This document shows, piece by piece, positions 51,459 through 62,755 of a stretch of 64,000 nucleotides of DNA; the first letter of the stretch is position 1, and each line of letters opens with the position of its first letter. A model generated the notes under the pieces. The model made no database searches. It had not been told where the DNA came from and worked only from the letters and a program-made list of their open reading frames with translations. The position numbers and the translations under genes are program-made. Source of the stretch: Dipetalonema caudispina (Eukaryota; Nematoda; Chromadorea; Rhabditida; Onchocercidae); the NCBI GenBank assembly GCA_013365325.1, contig JABVXV010000017.1, positions 124,001-188,000 on the forward strand. Reading direction: 5' to 3'.

Positions 51459-53641
51459 ATGAAACGAGTTGTGATAACAGGTATAGGTATTGTAAGTCCA
51501 TTTGGTGTCGGTAAAAGACTTCTCTTCGACAATTTATTAGCTAACAACGTCGCGTTACGAAATGATGAAAAGCTTAAAATAATTGTGGGGCGAATTTCGG
51601 AGTGCGGTAAACATGGTCTGGATTTGAGTTCATGGACACCTCGAGAGATGAAACAAATGAGCAGAGGTATTTCTTGCCGAGGATTTTTGCTTGTTCATAT
51701 GACGACGTTATACATTTTCAAGAAGTTTGGAATACTGATAAAAGCTCACGATTTGGTAAATTTAGCTTTGAATTCCCCACTTGATTTATACTAATTTTGC
51801 AGACGACTAGTTCTTCTAGATTCTAGGCAGTGTGCTAGCAATCGTTGCAGCAGAAGAGGCAGTGAAAGATGCTGGTTTAAAGAAATGTCACATGGAGGAA
51901 ACTGGTGTTAATGTTGGAATGGGTATAGCTGATTTAGAGGTAATTTACGAAGTGGGTAAACAAATTGCAGAAGGTAAAGGACGTCGAGTAACGCCTTTTT
52001 TTATACCACGTATACTGACCAACATGCCAGCAGGACATGTGAGTATCAAGTAGGTTCATCATGTGATTTGTTAATTTTCTAAAGTAATGCTATTAATACG
52101 GATCTTTGGGTTGAAGAAGTTATAAGTGTTGTGAGACGAGCTCATTATTTACTTATGCAAGAAGAATTTATTTAATTTATAGATTTGGTATGCGTGGACC
52201 ACAGCTAAGCTCTTGTACTGCATGCGCAACGGGTTTGCATAGTGTTGGAGATTCAGCGACATTTATTAGGATGGGTCGAGCGAAACGCATGCTTGCAGGT
52301 GCGACTGAAGCATGTGTCAATAGTATAGCAATAACTGGATTCACTCAGATGAGGTTTTGAATACTTTTTCTATTAATTATTTCTGAGTTAACTGTTCAAG
52401 TTCTTCCATCTTGACGATATTTGTGATCATTATGGAAGTACCTTTTTTCTCTGCTGGTTATGATATTCATGCTCTGATATTCTTTTGTTTAATTTGCATT
52501 AATTTAGTCCTCAGTATGCACTGAATGATCATGATTTATTTAAGTATTATTGGATTCTGAAATTTTGGTTGTTCTTTATTTCTAAAATTCAGAGCACTAA
52601 CTATGACTTGTTCACGGCCATTTGATAAACGACGTGATGGATTCGTGTTAAGTGAAGGTGCCGCAATTTTGGTTTTGGAAGAAATGGAAGAGGCACTTAA
52701 ACGAAAAGCGAATATTTATGCCGAAGTTATGGGATACGGTAAATTATTTTTTAACAAATTAATACACTATACCGAGCGATTTCATTATGATTCCGAATGA
52801 CCTTTATTCACACTTGCTAAAACTTGAAATTATCTATTATGTTGTTCTATGCAGCTAATTCAACAGTGAACCTTTCGAAATCATTTGGAATCAAAATGAA
52901 ATTTATCTGAAGAAAAAAGGAAAAGATTATATTTGTTCAATATGTGAGATTTAGTGGTTTTTTGACGTTTAAAGGTGTCGCAGGCGATGCTTACCATCTA
53001 ACGACGCCATCAGAAGATGGTATCGGAGCTTTCTTAAGTATGGAAAGATGCTTGGCTGACTCATCCATCAACCCAGAACAGATTACATACGTAAATGCTC
53101 ACGCAACTTCGACAGTACTTGGTGATCATTTCGAATCACGAGCTATTGCTCGTCTTTTTCCCGGTGTTGCAGTTTCGTCGATTAAAGATTAGTTATTCTT
53201 TTTGTTACTTGAACTTTATTGAGTTTGTATACATAGATTTATTGAGTTCCGAATTCAATTGCTTAAATAATGTCAAACCTTTAAATATTATTGTAAAGTG
53301 CCGGGATTTGAAGATAAATCTCTGAGATGAATTTTAAAAACAATTTCGTCGTATGTTAGTAAAATTTCTAAATTTGTTGACTTAATTTGCATATTGCAGG
53401 TCATATAGGTCATACTTTAGCGGCAGCTGGTGCTATCGAAACAGCCATTACAGCAATGTGTGTTGAAGAAGGCAAACTGGTGGGAAACGCCAGACTGGAA
53501 GAAAGCGATATTAAAGAGAATTTACGTTTCCTTAAGCAATCAGAAAGATGGAATAAGAAACGAGTGGCCTTAGTGAACTCTTTTGGTTTTGGTGGATCAC
53601 ATGCTACTTTATGTTTATCAGCAGTGGAAAATCCTTACTAG
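51459..53641 (+). CDS. OXSM: Mitochondrial-type 3-oxoacyl-ACP synthase (KAS II/OXSM)
   Basis: Six exons (51459-51666, 51827-52049, 52183-52353, 52593-52738, 52975-53187, 53400-53641) give 400 residues. This is the condensing enzyme of mitochondrial fatty-acid synthesis, which supplies octanoate for lipoate and longer acyl-ACP. The thiolase fold starts at once with [18 protein letters not shown]. The active-site Cys is C158 (SSCTACATG), the first His is H292 (NAHATST), and K320 plus second His H325 lie in [15 protein letters not shown]. The C-terminus [14 protein letters not shown] is intact. Two oddities stand out. There is no mitochondrial presequence before the domain, unlike human OXSM. 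The last intron (53188-53399) must begin with AT: the exon ends AAAG and is followed by ATTAGT, and every nearby GT donor loses the Lys or the frame. It is the last gene of the cluster. Confidence 0.96.
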
Positions 53642-54611
53642 TCAGTTTTGAATATTATGAAGTACTGTAAAGTTCTTGGACTGAAATATTTCGTTTTATT
53701 ATTTCAAAGTTAGAAGTTACATTTCTGAGTTGGAAATGCATTTTAATAAGCTTTTGATGATTCTATAATTTGATTGGATAAAGACTACATTAAAGGTAGT
53801 ATTTTTTTTTGCACTGCACAGTATGTCAGGGTATCCGGCCTCAGAGGATTATATAAGACAGTCATTTCTTCTTTCCTTTCAGAAAAACTCCTTTGTTTCC
53901 TCAATTTGCATTTTTCAAAATAAATTTGTTCGACCCAAAGCTTCTTGACTTTTTAAATAACGACGAGTAGATTTATATGAAATTATCCATTTACTAAAGA
54001 TATTTGAATATATTTCTGTGTTGATAAGCCTCATTTCCTTGTTGTATTTAGTAAATTAGGAGATGAAATTGGAGTCTTTTATTACACCATCCATTGTTGC
54101 CTCAACATTTCAATTTCAAATTCAAATTGAACAGCTTGAACTGCGGAATCAAAAAAAAAAAAATAACAGATGACGCTGTTGAAATACTCATGTAATCGTT
54201 TTAAATGACATTGACCGTTCTTTGAATTTGCAATAATGTTGTGAACGCTGAGATATGGTTCGTTTTATTGCAAGATATTGATAAGTCCTTGCAGGGTATT
54301 TCGTCCTTTTTTTTAAGATGTTTACTTTGAAGATGCCAGCAGAACTTTTTTAAAATTGGCATAATATGGAAATAACCATTGTGCTTTTATCATATTTATT
54401 AATGTACGTATAATGTACGTATTAATGTACGTATATATGTTCGGATAATATGTTGAAATTATATTACATTACTTTGATCATTGATTGACTTCCATATCCA
54501 ATATCTATTGCTTTGATTGAGTAATTTTCATTTGAAAATATTAAAAGTAATATAATCAGGGAAATATGATAGTTAAGTACATCTTTCCCGGAAATTTTCC
54601 AAATTTCCTAT
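53642..54611. other. Convergent 3' intergenic region OXSM-synaptotagmin
   Basis: About 970 AT-rich bases between two convergent genes. It includes a triple AATGTACGTA repeat (54400-54433). No gene is seen. Confidence 0.6.
54400..54433. repeat. Three tandem copies of an AATGTACGTA unit
   Basis: The unit TAATGTACGTA, whose TACGTA core is palindromic, occurs three times in a row in the 3' region shared by OXSM and synaptotagmin. Confidence 0.9.
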
Positions 54612-57444
54612 TCATACAGACAATTGATGCCATTCAGCAATCTGTCGTCGTGGATTGCTCCGTACTTGAAGCCAGTGCTCATCACTGGGTCCAATAAAAC
54701 ATTTGCCCATTACCTAAAGAAAAATATCTTCAATTTTTATACTCAATAAGCATTTTTAAAATAGATAAATATATGGTTTTAACTTGAAATTGCAGAAAAT
54801 TTTTCAAACCATACATCTTTTTGTTTGATAATCCGTGCAATTTCACTAATTTGCAACTAACACAAACTGTAATTCTGATATTAATAAAAAAGATAAGAAA
54901 TTCTTCATGAGTAAATTCAAAGTTCTCAACATTCTTCACTTTGAAATCAAGCGGCCCTTCGTTCATCCATGTAAGTTAATTCAACTTGTCGAAGCGAAAT
55001 TTATAAGATACCTCATTTTTTGTTAGGCGATCCCAGTCCATAACCTCGATTTCAAATTTAACGTTATCCAAATCTTGTTCATCAGTGCACGGCAATTCGA
55101 AAACAAACGATTCATTGTAAACTGGTGATAGCGTACATTTTTTCACATGACTCTTCTTTTTGGAAATTCGCTGCTCCTTATACAGCAAATAAATTTTAAT
55201 GTATGGATCTGAAATTTAAATAAAAAGTGGTATAAAAGATGTCATTGAACTAAAAGTGCTAGATACAATGTGAGTTATTCAATAAGTTCGGAAAAAGAAT
55301 ACCACCAGTCTTGAGAAGTTGATAGCAATCCAGAAATAATCAGTAAATTGAATGAATAAATTATTTAAGAATTCAGCTTACCAGCCATTCCACTGACATC
55401 CAGTTTTGGCAAACCTTTTGCTTTAAGTAGTACAACTGTAACCCTATGTGTAGTCGGCTGATAGCACAATGATAGCAATACTTGTCCACGATTATCGTTA
55501 TTTGTATCCTTTCCACGACCTTCTAGTTTCAGATCTACGGTAATAATCTCATTGTTCAGTAAATTTGCATCTTTCAATGAATATACTGCTTCACCTAGCA
55601 GTGTATCTCGACTGTAACGATCGAATGCAATCACCTAAAACGTATTTTGAAAAGAACGCAAAATAAAGCTATTTGTCGTAAAGATAACCAGGAAGTTAAT
55701 AAAATAGCTAGCAAGAATTAATTCTACTGATTCTTCCATAACAATAGTCTTAACATTTCGTAATTAATGAGAATTTTCTAACCGCGAAATGTAAACTAGT
55801 TGTAGCAAGTTGTAATGTATCCATTCCATACATGGAAAACACTTCATCATATTGTGGATTTCTGGATGCGCGAACAAGACGAGTCTTAACACGGTGTTGC
55901 TTCTCGGGTAGTAGTTGAAGTTTGACATATGGTTCCAGGAAACATTGACCATCAGATGCTACCACTAATTCTGGTAAATCTCGACAAGATATTATATTAA
56001 CCTGTAAGCATTTGAATGAGTACTAGCATAGGCTTTATAGAATAAATATGTTGGAAAAGACATTTCCCAAGCAATATTCTCTTAAGTGCATCACATTAGT
56101 TAGCCAAAGCTATTTGCACTTAATGTAATCATCTACTCTTTTCAGCTCATATAAGAACTTGAGAAGGAATGACTAGTCGATTTATTTATCCTGCATTATT
56201 ATATATATTCATGAGAATTATTTTTGATCCTTTCAGGAACAAAACTTCACTTAGCATGATATCTACCTGTAATGTTGAATTTTCGACACTGTAGTGAAGA
56301 GTGAAATTGATAAATCCTCGATGTGGTCCCAGTTGTGAAGGAGATAACCGGCTCAATGATTGTGATGAAATAATGGATGATTGAGCTGGTACTACGGGAG
56401 TGGAACTCGAGCTATCCGAGGAAAATGACGATGAGAGTGATGATGGTGAATTTTTGAGACCTCCCGGACCTTTCTCGCTCTCATATTTTAAGGCAACAGC
56501 AGTACGGGGTTCAATTAAAACATCACGTTTCTTAAAATTTGTGTATCGTTGCCGCCGAAGGATACATACCGACAAGACTGCTAAATATGCAAAACCAGCT
56601 CCACCGATTATCAAATACAAGATCACATCTATAAGAAATGGATTAGTGAGGCGTTAATGTCATGAGAATTTGATGAATAAATCAGTAATAACGCTAGAAT
56701 TAAATATATAAATCAATGGAAATCGATGTTTCGCCATTTAAAATATTATTTTTAATTCTTTATACATGTTTGTGGATATTTTTCAAATAATTATTGATAG
56801 CTATTCATAAATCTTTATTCAGTAGGATGGAAACGAAGTAGTCATCTTTCCTCTTCTTCTTTTCCTCCTCATCCTTTTTTGCCTCAAATCTGTAACTATT
56901 AAATATTGATAAAGCAAAAAAAAAAATCCTAATTTTGTGCCGAAACAACTTAAATAGAGCTACGACAATATTCTTTCCATTTTTTAATACAGCTTTACAA
57001 AACATTAATTGAAGTTAAGGTGAATAGTTTTAATAGGTTGTGCAGAGAATTCATAATAATTTTGAATAATCGAAACAAAAGGAAATTCTATTCCCAACTC
57101 TTCCTAATATTCTTAGATTGCTACCAGTTACTCTAATGTTAAGGTAAAAAATTAAATTAGAATGAATGGTGAAGGAATTGCTTCCTATTTCAACTGCTGA
57201 GTTAAAAGAAAAAGGAGTTATAAATTGTAACTTAAGTTTTTATGTTGAGTATTAAATAATGAATTTGAGGAATATTTCATCTTGCTTTCATGTTTTATGT
57301 TATGAAGAAGATCATCAACTTTATTCTCTTTTCAAAATGAAAAAACTTACTGGAAGAAAAGTAGGAAGTAGTTGACGGCTTGATTGCAACCATCTCACGA
57401 TCACAAGTGGGGTCCAACAAGACAAGAACAAGCTTTTGTTCCAT
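54612..57444 (-). CDS. Synaptotagmin of the SYT4/SYT11 type
   Basis: Six in-phase exons: 57351-57444, 56267-56628, 55783-56001, 55382-55634, 55012-55208, 54612-54713. They give 408 residues, the usual synaptotagmin length. A short luminal N-terminus (1-32) is followed by a membrane segment (33-55, [20 protein letters not shown]) and basic RRQR. Next come a Ser-rich linker, C2A (about 130-250) and C2B (about 255-390). The C2B basic strand [19 protein letters not shown] and the terminal WHQL signature are of the SYT4/11 kind (C. elegans snt-4 is a likely relative). C2A lacks several calcium ligands: the usual SDPYVK Asp is Glu-175, and in AFDRYSRDT the first and last expected Asp are Ala-228 and Thr-236. 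C2B keeps GDPYIK and [10 protein letters not shown]. Expected role: vesicle trafficking, with C2A unlikely to bind calcium normally. The start Met is the first after an in-frame stop. Confidence 0.95.
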
Positions 57445-60400
57445 TCTCTTGAATTCTCTTTGCCAGGCCCACAGGCTGTATCGATTTTGCAATCAATTCT
57501 TTGCATCCCCTAGCCTGAAATGACATCATTTTAAAAAGTCCATATATCCATTCAGTCACCTTCACAAACTTCTAAGGCACAATGTCCCAAGTTGAAAGTA
57601 CATCCGAAATCATAAACTATGCATCTAAAGGTCCCCATGGTAAATTGAAATTTTTACAATTTCCAATACCGAAGAACTTTAATCAACTTCGAGTAATGCA
57701 AATTCTGACCTCTAGAAGGTGTACAAACTGTGAGTAGAAGCAAAAAGACCTATCAAGTCAACATGCTTTCATTTAATGGATTGCTTAAAATGTCAATTTT
57801 CAAATCAAATAATCGGTATGCACCGTTTCTCGCTTTTGTGCTTTTGTAAATTTTCATAGTAAAAAGCAAAAGCATATTTCAGCGACAAATGAGAATTTCG
57901 TTAAAGTGGAAAAGAATTGTATGAATAGAAAATGAAATATTTTACACTATTTTCATTAAAACGGGTTATTGTTCTTCTTTGAATGTCAATGAATGAATTA
58001 AAATATGTATTCAAGTGGAATTATAGTTGAAAGATGCACATGTTAATTGTATTTCGTGTAAAAGTAATGCTAAAAAAGATGACGAGTAAGTTTTGCAAGG
58101 TGTGAATTACACGTTTTTGCGTAACTCACTTTTCAGCTATTTGTTATCGTTTCAAACTATCTATATGAATTGTTTCGCAGACAGAAGTTCCTTACTTCTT
58201 ACGATAGATTAAGTTTTGAAATTTCATCGTATTCCTATCGAATGTCCTCAAACAAAAGCAATATCAATTTAATTTATAGTTATATCCAAACTGGAGTTAT
58301 CCAAAAAATCCTAAATTCTTTTCTGGAGAATGAGCAAAAAACAGGATCATATTATCTTCTCACTAAAATTAAATACATTTTGCTAGTGTTAGAATTTTTG
58401 TGGTGATTTTGCAAGAATGTAGTATATAGTAAGTAGTGCTGCAGATTTCTGAAATGAAATTTTTTCTTTCAGAAGTTTAGCTGTGTTCCATTTTTCCGTA
58501 TGGATCTACTTAACTTTGATCCAATGAATTCATTTTAATTTAAATGACTTTTTTGGATGAAGGCATTCGTTAAACGAAATAGAACGAATCATCAAATGCA
58601 TACATGTTTATCGCTGATAATCTAGTTCATACAATAACATCTTGTCTCAAAAGTGGAAAGATTACTTCATGAAAAAAAAGTGAAAAGTAAATATTTGAGA
58701 AATTTAAAAATTCTCAATCTGGAAAATTTCGGGAAGGATAACCAATGACAGCGGAACGCTAAAAATCTCTTAAGTCATCATAAGGGCCATTTTCGTTGAA
58801 TCACAGATATTGTCCTATTACTACCAGTCTTGAGTGCATCATTTATTTTGTACTAAGCAATAATTTGCTTTTTAAGAGGCAAACAATCAGAATTACTGGA
58901 AGTTGAGAAATAATTGAAATACCTTCCAATTTCACCTGCAAAATTGTCGATGCAATGCAATTATCTGTCATTAACACAGCACTACAAAAGTCATTATTCG
59001 TTATACTTCCCATGCATTACAAATCTTACATCATCTTTCAACATCACATATCAACTTCAATGATAATCAAGAACTTGTTCAAATCTGGCTAACTTGATAA
59101 GCATATCACTTTAATTTGAAAGGATATCACTTAAAAAAAGGGAACAGCATCTGTTAGCTCAACCTATCCCTTTTTACACATTTTGATGAGGATATGCAGT
59201 CTTATTTCTTGTTCTTCCAACAAGTAATGCAACAAGAGAGTGTGTTCATCGTTTAGTTTTGGAATTTTCAAAAATCTCATTCGAGATAATTATTACATTC
59301 ATCTTTAGCAGCTGATAAAGTTAACATTATATTTAACTACTACTCAAGTCAAGAAGTCTCAATCAACATCGATATAAACATCATCCTAAAATTCTTAATT
59401 CTACGAATACAACGGTCGTATTCTGCAGCTACTAAAAGGATACATACATATGACACAATGGATGTAAGGGTCATGATTATGGGACTGCTGTATGTCAAAG
59501 CTCTTATAATTTCTCGATTAGCTGATACAATCAAACAGATAACTTGTGTTGTGATATCAATGAAAAATAATCATCGGTCCCAAAACCACACACATGCATT
59601 ATTCGAGTGAATAAATTCTGTTCAAATCCACAATCATTATAAGACAACAATAATTTAACGATTGCAAAGGTATTTTGACAAAACTCTCATATTATGACTG
59701 CTCAATCAACAATTTATGCATATATTTGAGTTTTTACTGATAATAACTTAAATACATATCAGTTGGCGATGGTTAATTGGCATATATATTTAACATAGAG
59801 CATCCTTTAAAATAGTAACAAGACGACCTCAAACCTTATCTTATTGGCCTTTCAGTTCACATCTCTCATTCCTTATAGAAAACAAAATAACAATAATCAT
59901 AAACCCGCAATCATAAGTCCATAAAAAGATACATATAGGTTGCAATTTGAAATCTAATTTAAAAAACCAATATCTTTGACTTAAATCAAAATGTTATTTC
60001 AGAATTTCCTATCCTTATAATTGAGATGAAATTATGCTTCTCATAAATCATATTTCTATAGAACTGTTGAGAGGCATTGAAAAATATTTGTTAAGGAAAA
60101 ATCTGATGCGCATAGGTGTTGAACTGATTAATTTTCACAATCCACGCATTGTTGTCGAGTTTCATCCTTCAAGATTTTGTCTGCAAAAGAAAGTTTTTCC
60201 AAGTAATTAAAGGAAAAAATATGATACATCCATAAATAATGTCTTCGCTGCCCTGAACTATTACTTTTAATGAAAGCTTTACTTTCAAATATATTTCGAA
60301 AGCTTGATAAAAAAAGCTCCGAAATTACTTGTTAAAAACTTTCACCTTACAAACTATATTCAACTTACGTGACAAAGAAAAAACAAATTGTAATTGATTA

Positions 60401-61877
60401 TGCACAAGTGATGAAAGAAATTAAGAGATTCAAAATGTAGAAAAGCAGCACAACTTCACTAAATGAGAAAACAACTTTCACATTTCTGAAAACTGACTAT
60501 GACTTGCAATAAAAAGCTATAAATAGTGAAATGCCACACAGTATAAAATTTAAGCAATGCTAATTCATAAATTTTTCATTCGTAAAATAAAAAAGATTTA
60601 TGTACATTGAGAACAGGACAAAGCATTATGAATCGCAATCACAAATTAAACTTGTTCTTTTGCCATTAAGTCTTAACTTTAAAAACACGTTTTTAAAATT
60701 GCTTACAAGATACAACTAATAATAACATAATTGGGAGTTGTGCGCAAAAAATTTCAAACTGTACCAATCAAGAAATATATAGCAAAAGAATTGAGAAAAA
60801 ACTGTTTTTTAAACTAATTTTAAAAAAAAAGAGATAACGGAAATAAAAATTGGAAAGTGAACTAATATTTAGAAAGAAATACAACAAATAAAGCATAGTT
60901 CAAAAATGTGCTAATGTGGTCCATGCAAGTTTTCAAAAATAACTAAAGTAATGCTAGACGAACACTGCCAGCATGTCTTAATGAAAAAGCAAACAAGCGA
61001 TTGTTTAATTAATATAAAATAATATTCGTATCATTCAACTTCATTTCGCTGTAAAGTGTTCTGAAATCAAAAACGTACAGTTGTCTACTAAGCACAACCA
61101 ATATTGAAATTAAAATTTGAATTTTGCAAAAAATTCAACATTCAATGAAAAGGAATTGTAGCTTGATTCATTCCAAAAGTGAATCAAAAAATTAAATCAG
61201 TGTGTAGCTCAAAAGCGCCATCACATTTTCTCAGTTAATAATGATATATTTCAACTCCTCCTCCACTATTATAAAGTGAACCATAAACACATTGACAGGT
61301 GAATGGCAAGCGGCAGATTAACGCAAAGTTGGCTTGGCTTAACTTGGCTTACAAATGTGTCTGAAAACAATCATAATAACAAATTTGAAATAATTTCACT
61401 TGGGTATTTCCCTTAAATTCTACACATAAATTAATCTTATTCGCTCTTTATAAAAATAAAAGCAAATTTTATTTATCACGCCAGTTATCTTCATCTAACA
61501 CAAATGAGGGGTTTGTTTGTTTGTGTCTTATAGTGGATATTTGATAAGCCAAAAGTTTCATCAGCAAGCAAAAACCAGATTTTATCAGAAACTTTCTTCT
61601 TACGGTAGTGTGTCATTAAATAGCAACTGATAAGCATTGAAGCACCCGAAGCTTCGTGCAACTTAATTTCCTTTAATTTTTCGTTGACCCAGTGTACAAA
61701 TTTTTTCCGAAAAAAGGGAAGCAATAGATTACAGCAACAAAAGAGATAATGTAAGCAGTTCAAGCAAGCATGCATGGGAAAATATAACACGAACATTCTA
61801 CGATTTCTATAAAGGTGTCATCTAGTTTCGTTCGAATAACAAAATTACAAATTGTTGAATACTCTTGAAAAACTTAC
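57445..61877. other. Long region upstream of synaptotagmin with no confirmed gene
   Basis: About 4.4 kb, AT-rich. An acceptor (ATTTCAG, near 57512 on the minus strand) may mark the synaptotagmin 5' leader. One minus-strand frame (59349-59534) reads like a membrane helix followed by a receptor DRY-like motif; it is described as a finding because no flanking exons were found. I see nothing else supportable. Confidence 0.5.
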
Positions 61878-62755
61878 CATGACATTTTCTTCTGAGGAAT
61901 GTAAATTGGTGGCTCTCGACAATTCCGTAGGATCGGGATCAGGAGCGAATAGACGTTCAACTTTCTTTTCTCGCGGCTTCCTGAAACAAGTTTTAGACTA
62001 CAGAATTACAGAAGTTGATGGAGGGAACTATAAGAGAGTTCACATATGCATCCTCTTCCTTCAATTACAGTTTCTCGTACGTGTTGACATGAAATTCTCC
62101 TGGAACTCAGCTATGAGATGGTGAAATATGAAGTCAAAGTACATTTTTTTTCAAACAGTAATTAGAATCTGTAGTGAAAACTGGATCGAATTGGACTTGA
62201 AAACAAACAAAGTTGTGTGACAATGCAAATAAGCATTCTTTGTTATGTTACTCAAGCAGAGAAACTGATGTATCTACCTTCTATTTCACTCCATAAAAAA
62301 TTGTTTAGTTAAAGGATATTTTGAATTTGAAACACTATGTACATTAGAAATTACAGAAATTAGTATTATAGAAGTTTAATACCAAACAAAACTTTCAATA
62401 ATAATAACAATCGTATGTTCAACAGAAACATATTAAAAAATGCAATATAGAACTTCATGTTACTTAATTCTTGACCGTCTAAAATTTAGTAACTGTCTAT
62501 AAAAAACTCGCTCTTAAAAAAAGTGATTTTATGGGTCCTTGGAAGGAATAAAAAGAAAAACTCCAAGTCTTACAATGATAGCATTTCTTAAACTTCTGTA
62601 AGCACTCTTCATAAGAGCACATATAAAAGACAAAACTCACTGTAGATTGCTGAAAGGTCTTCGTGAAGTATCTACCAGTGCAACTGATTCTCCTTCATCT
62701 TTTTCTGTTAAACTTCGCCTAGGAAGATGCCGTTTGGAAGGACTGTGTCGAAGTG
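61878..62755 (-). CDS. Two internal exons of an unrecognised basic, disordered protein
   Basis: Exons 62641-62755 and 61878-61980, with good AG acceptors and GT donors, join in phase. The join encodes about 73 residues: LRHSPSKRHLPRRSLTEKDE, then a stretch ending RRPFSNLQKPREKK, then VERLFAPDPDPTELSRATNL and SSEENVM. Composition (many Arg, Lys, Ser, Glu, few hydrophobics) is that of a disordered, possibly phosphorylated linker, and it differs from the Phe/Ile/Lys-rich chance frames around it. I do not recognise a family. The protein should continue in both directions: the upstream exon must end in phase 1 at higher coordinates, and the next exon begins in phase 0 below 61878. Neither was found with confidence. 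Confidence 0.5.

Noticed and set aside
61491..61796. Minus-strand frame with FVHWVNEKLKEI, loosely like a calponin-homology or GYF-protein helix
   Set aside because: There is no AG acceptor near the start of the similarity, and the similarity is a single helix.
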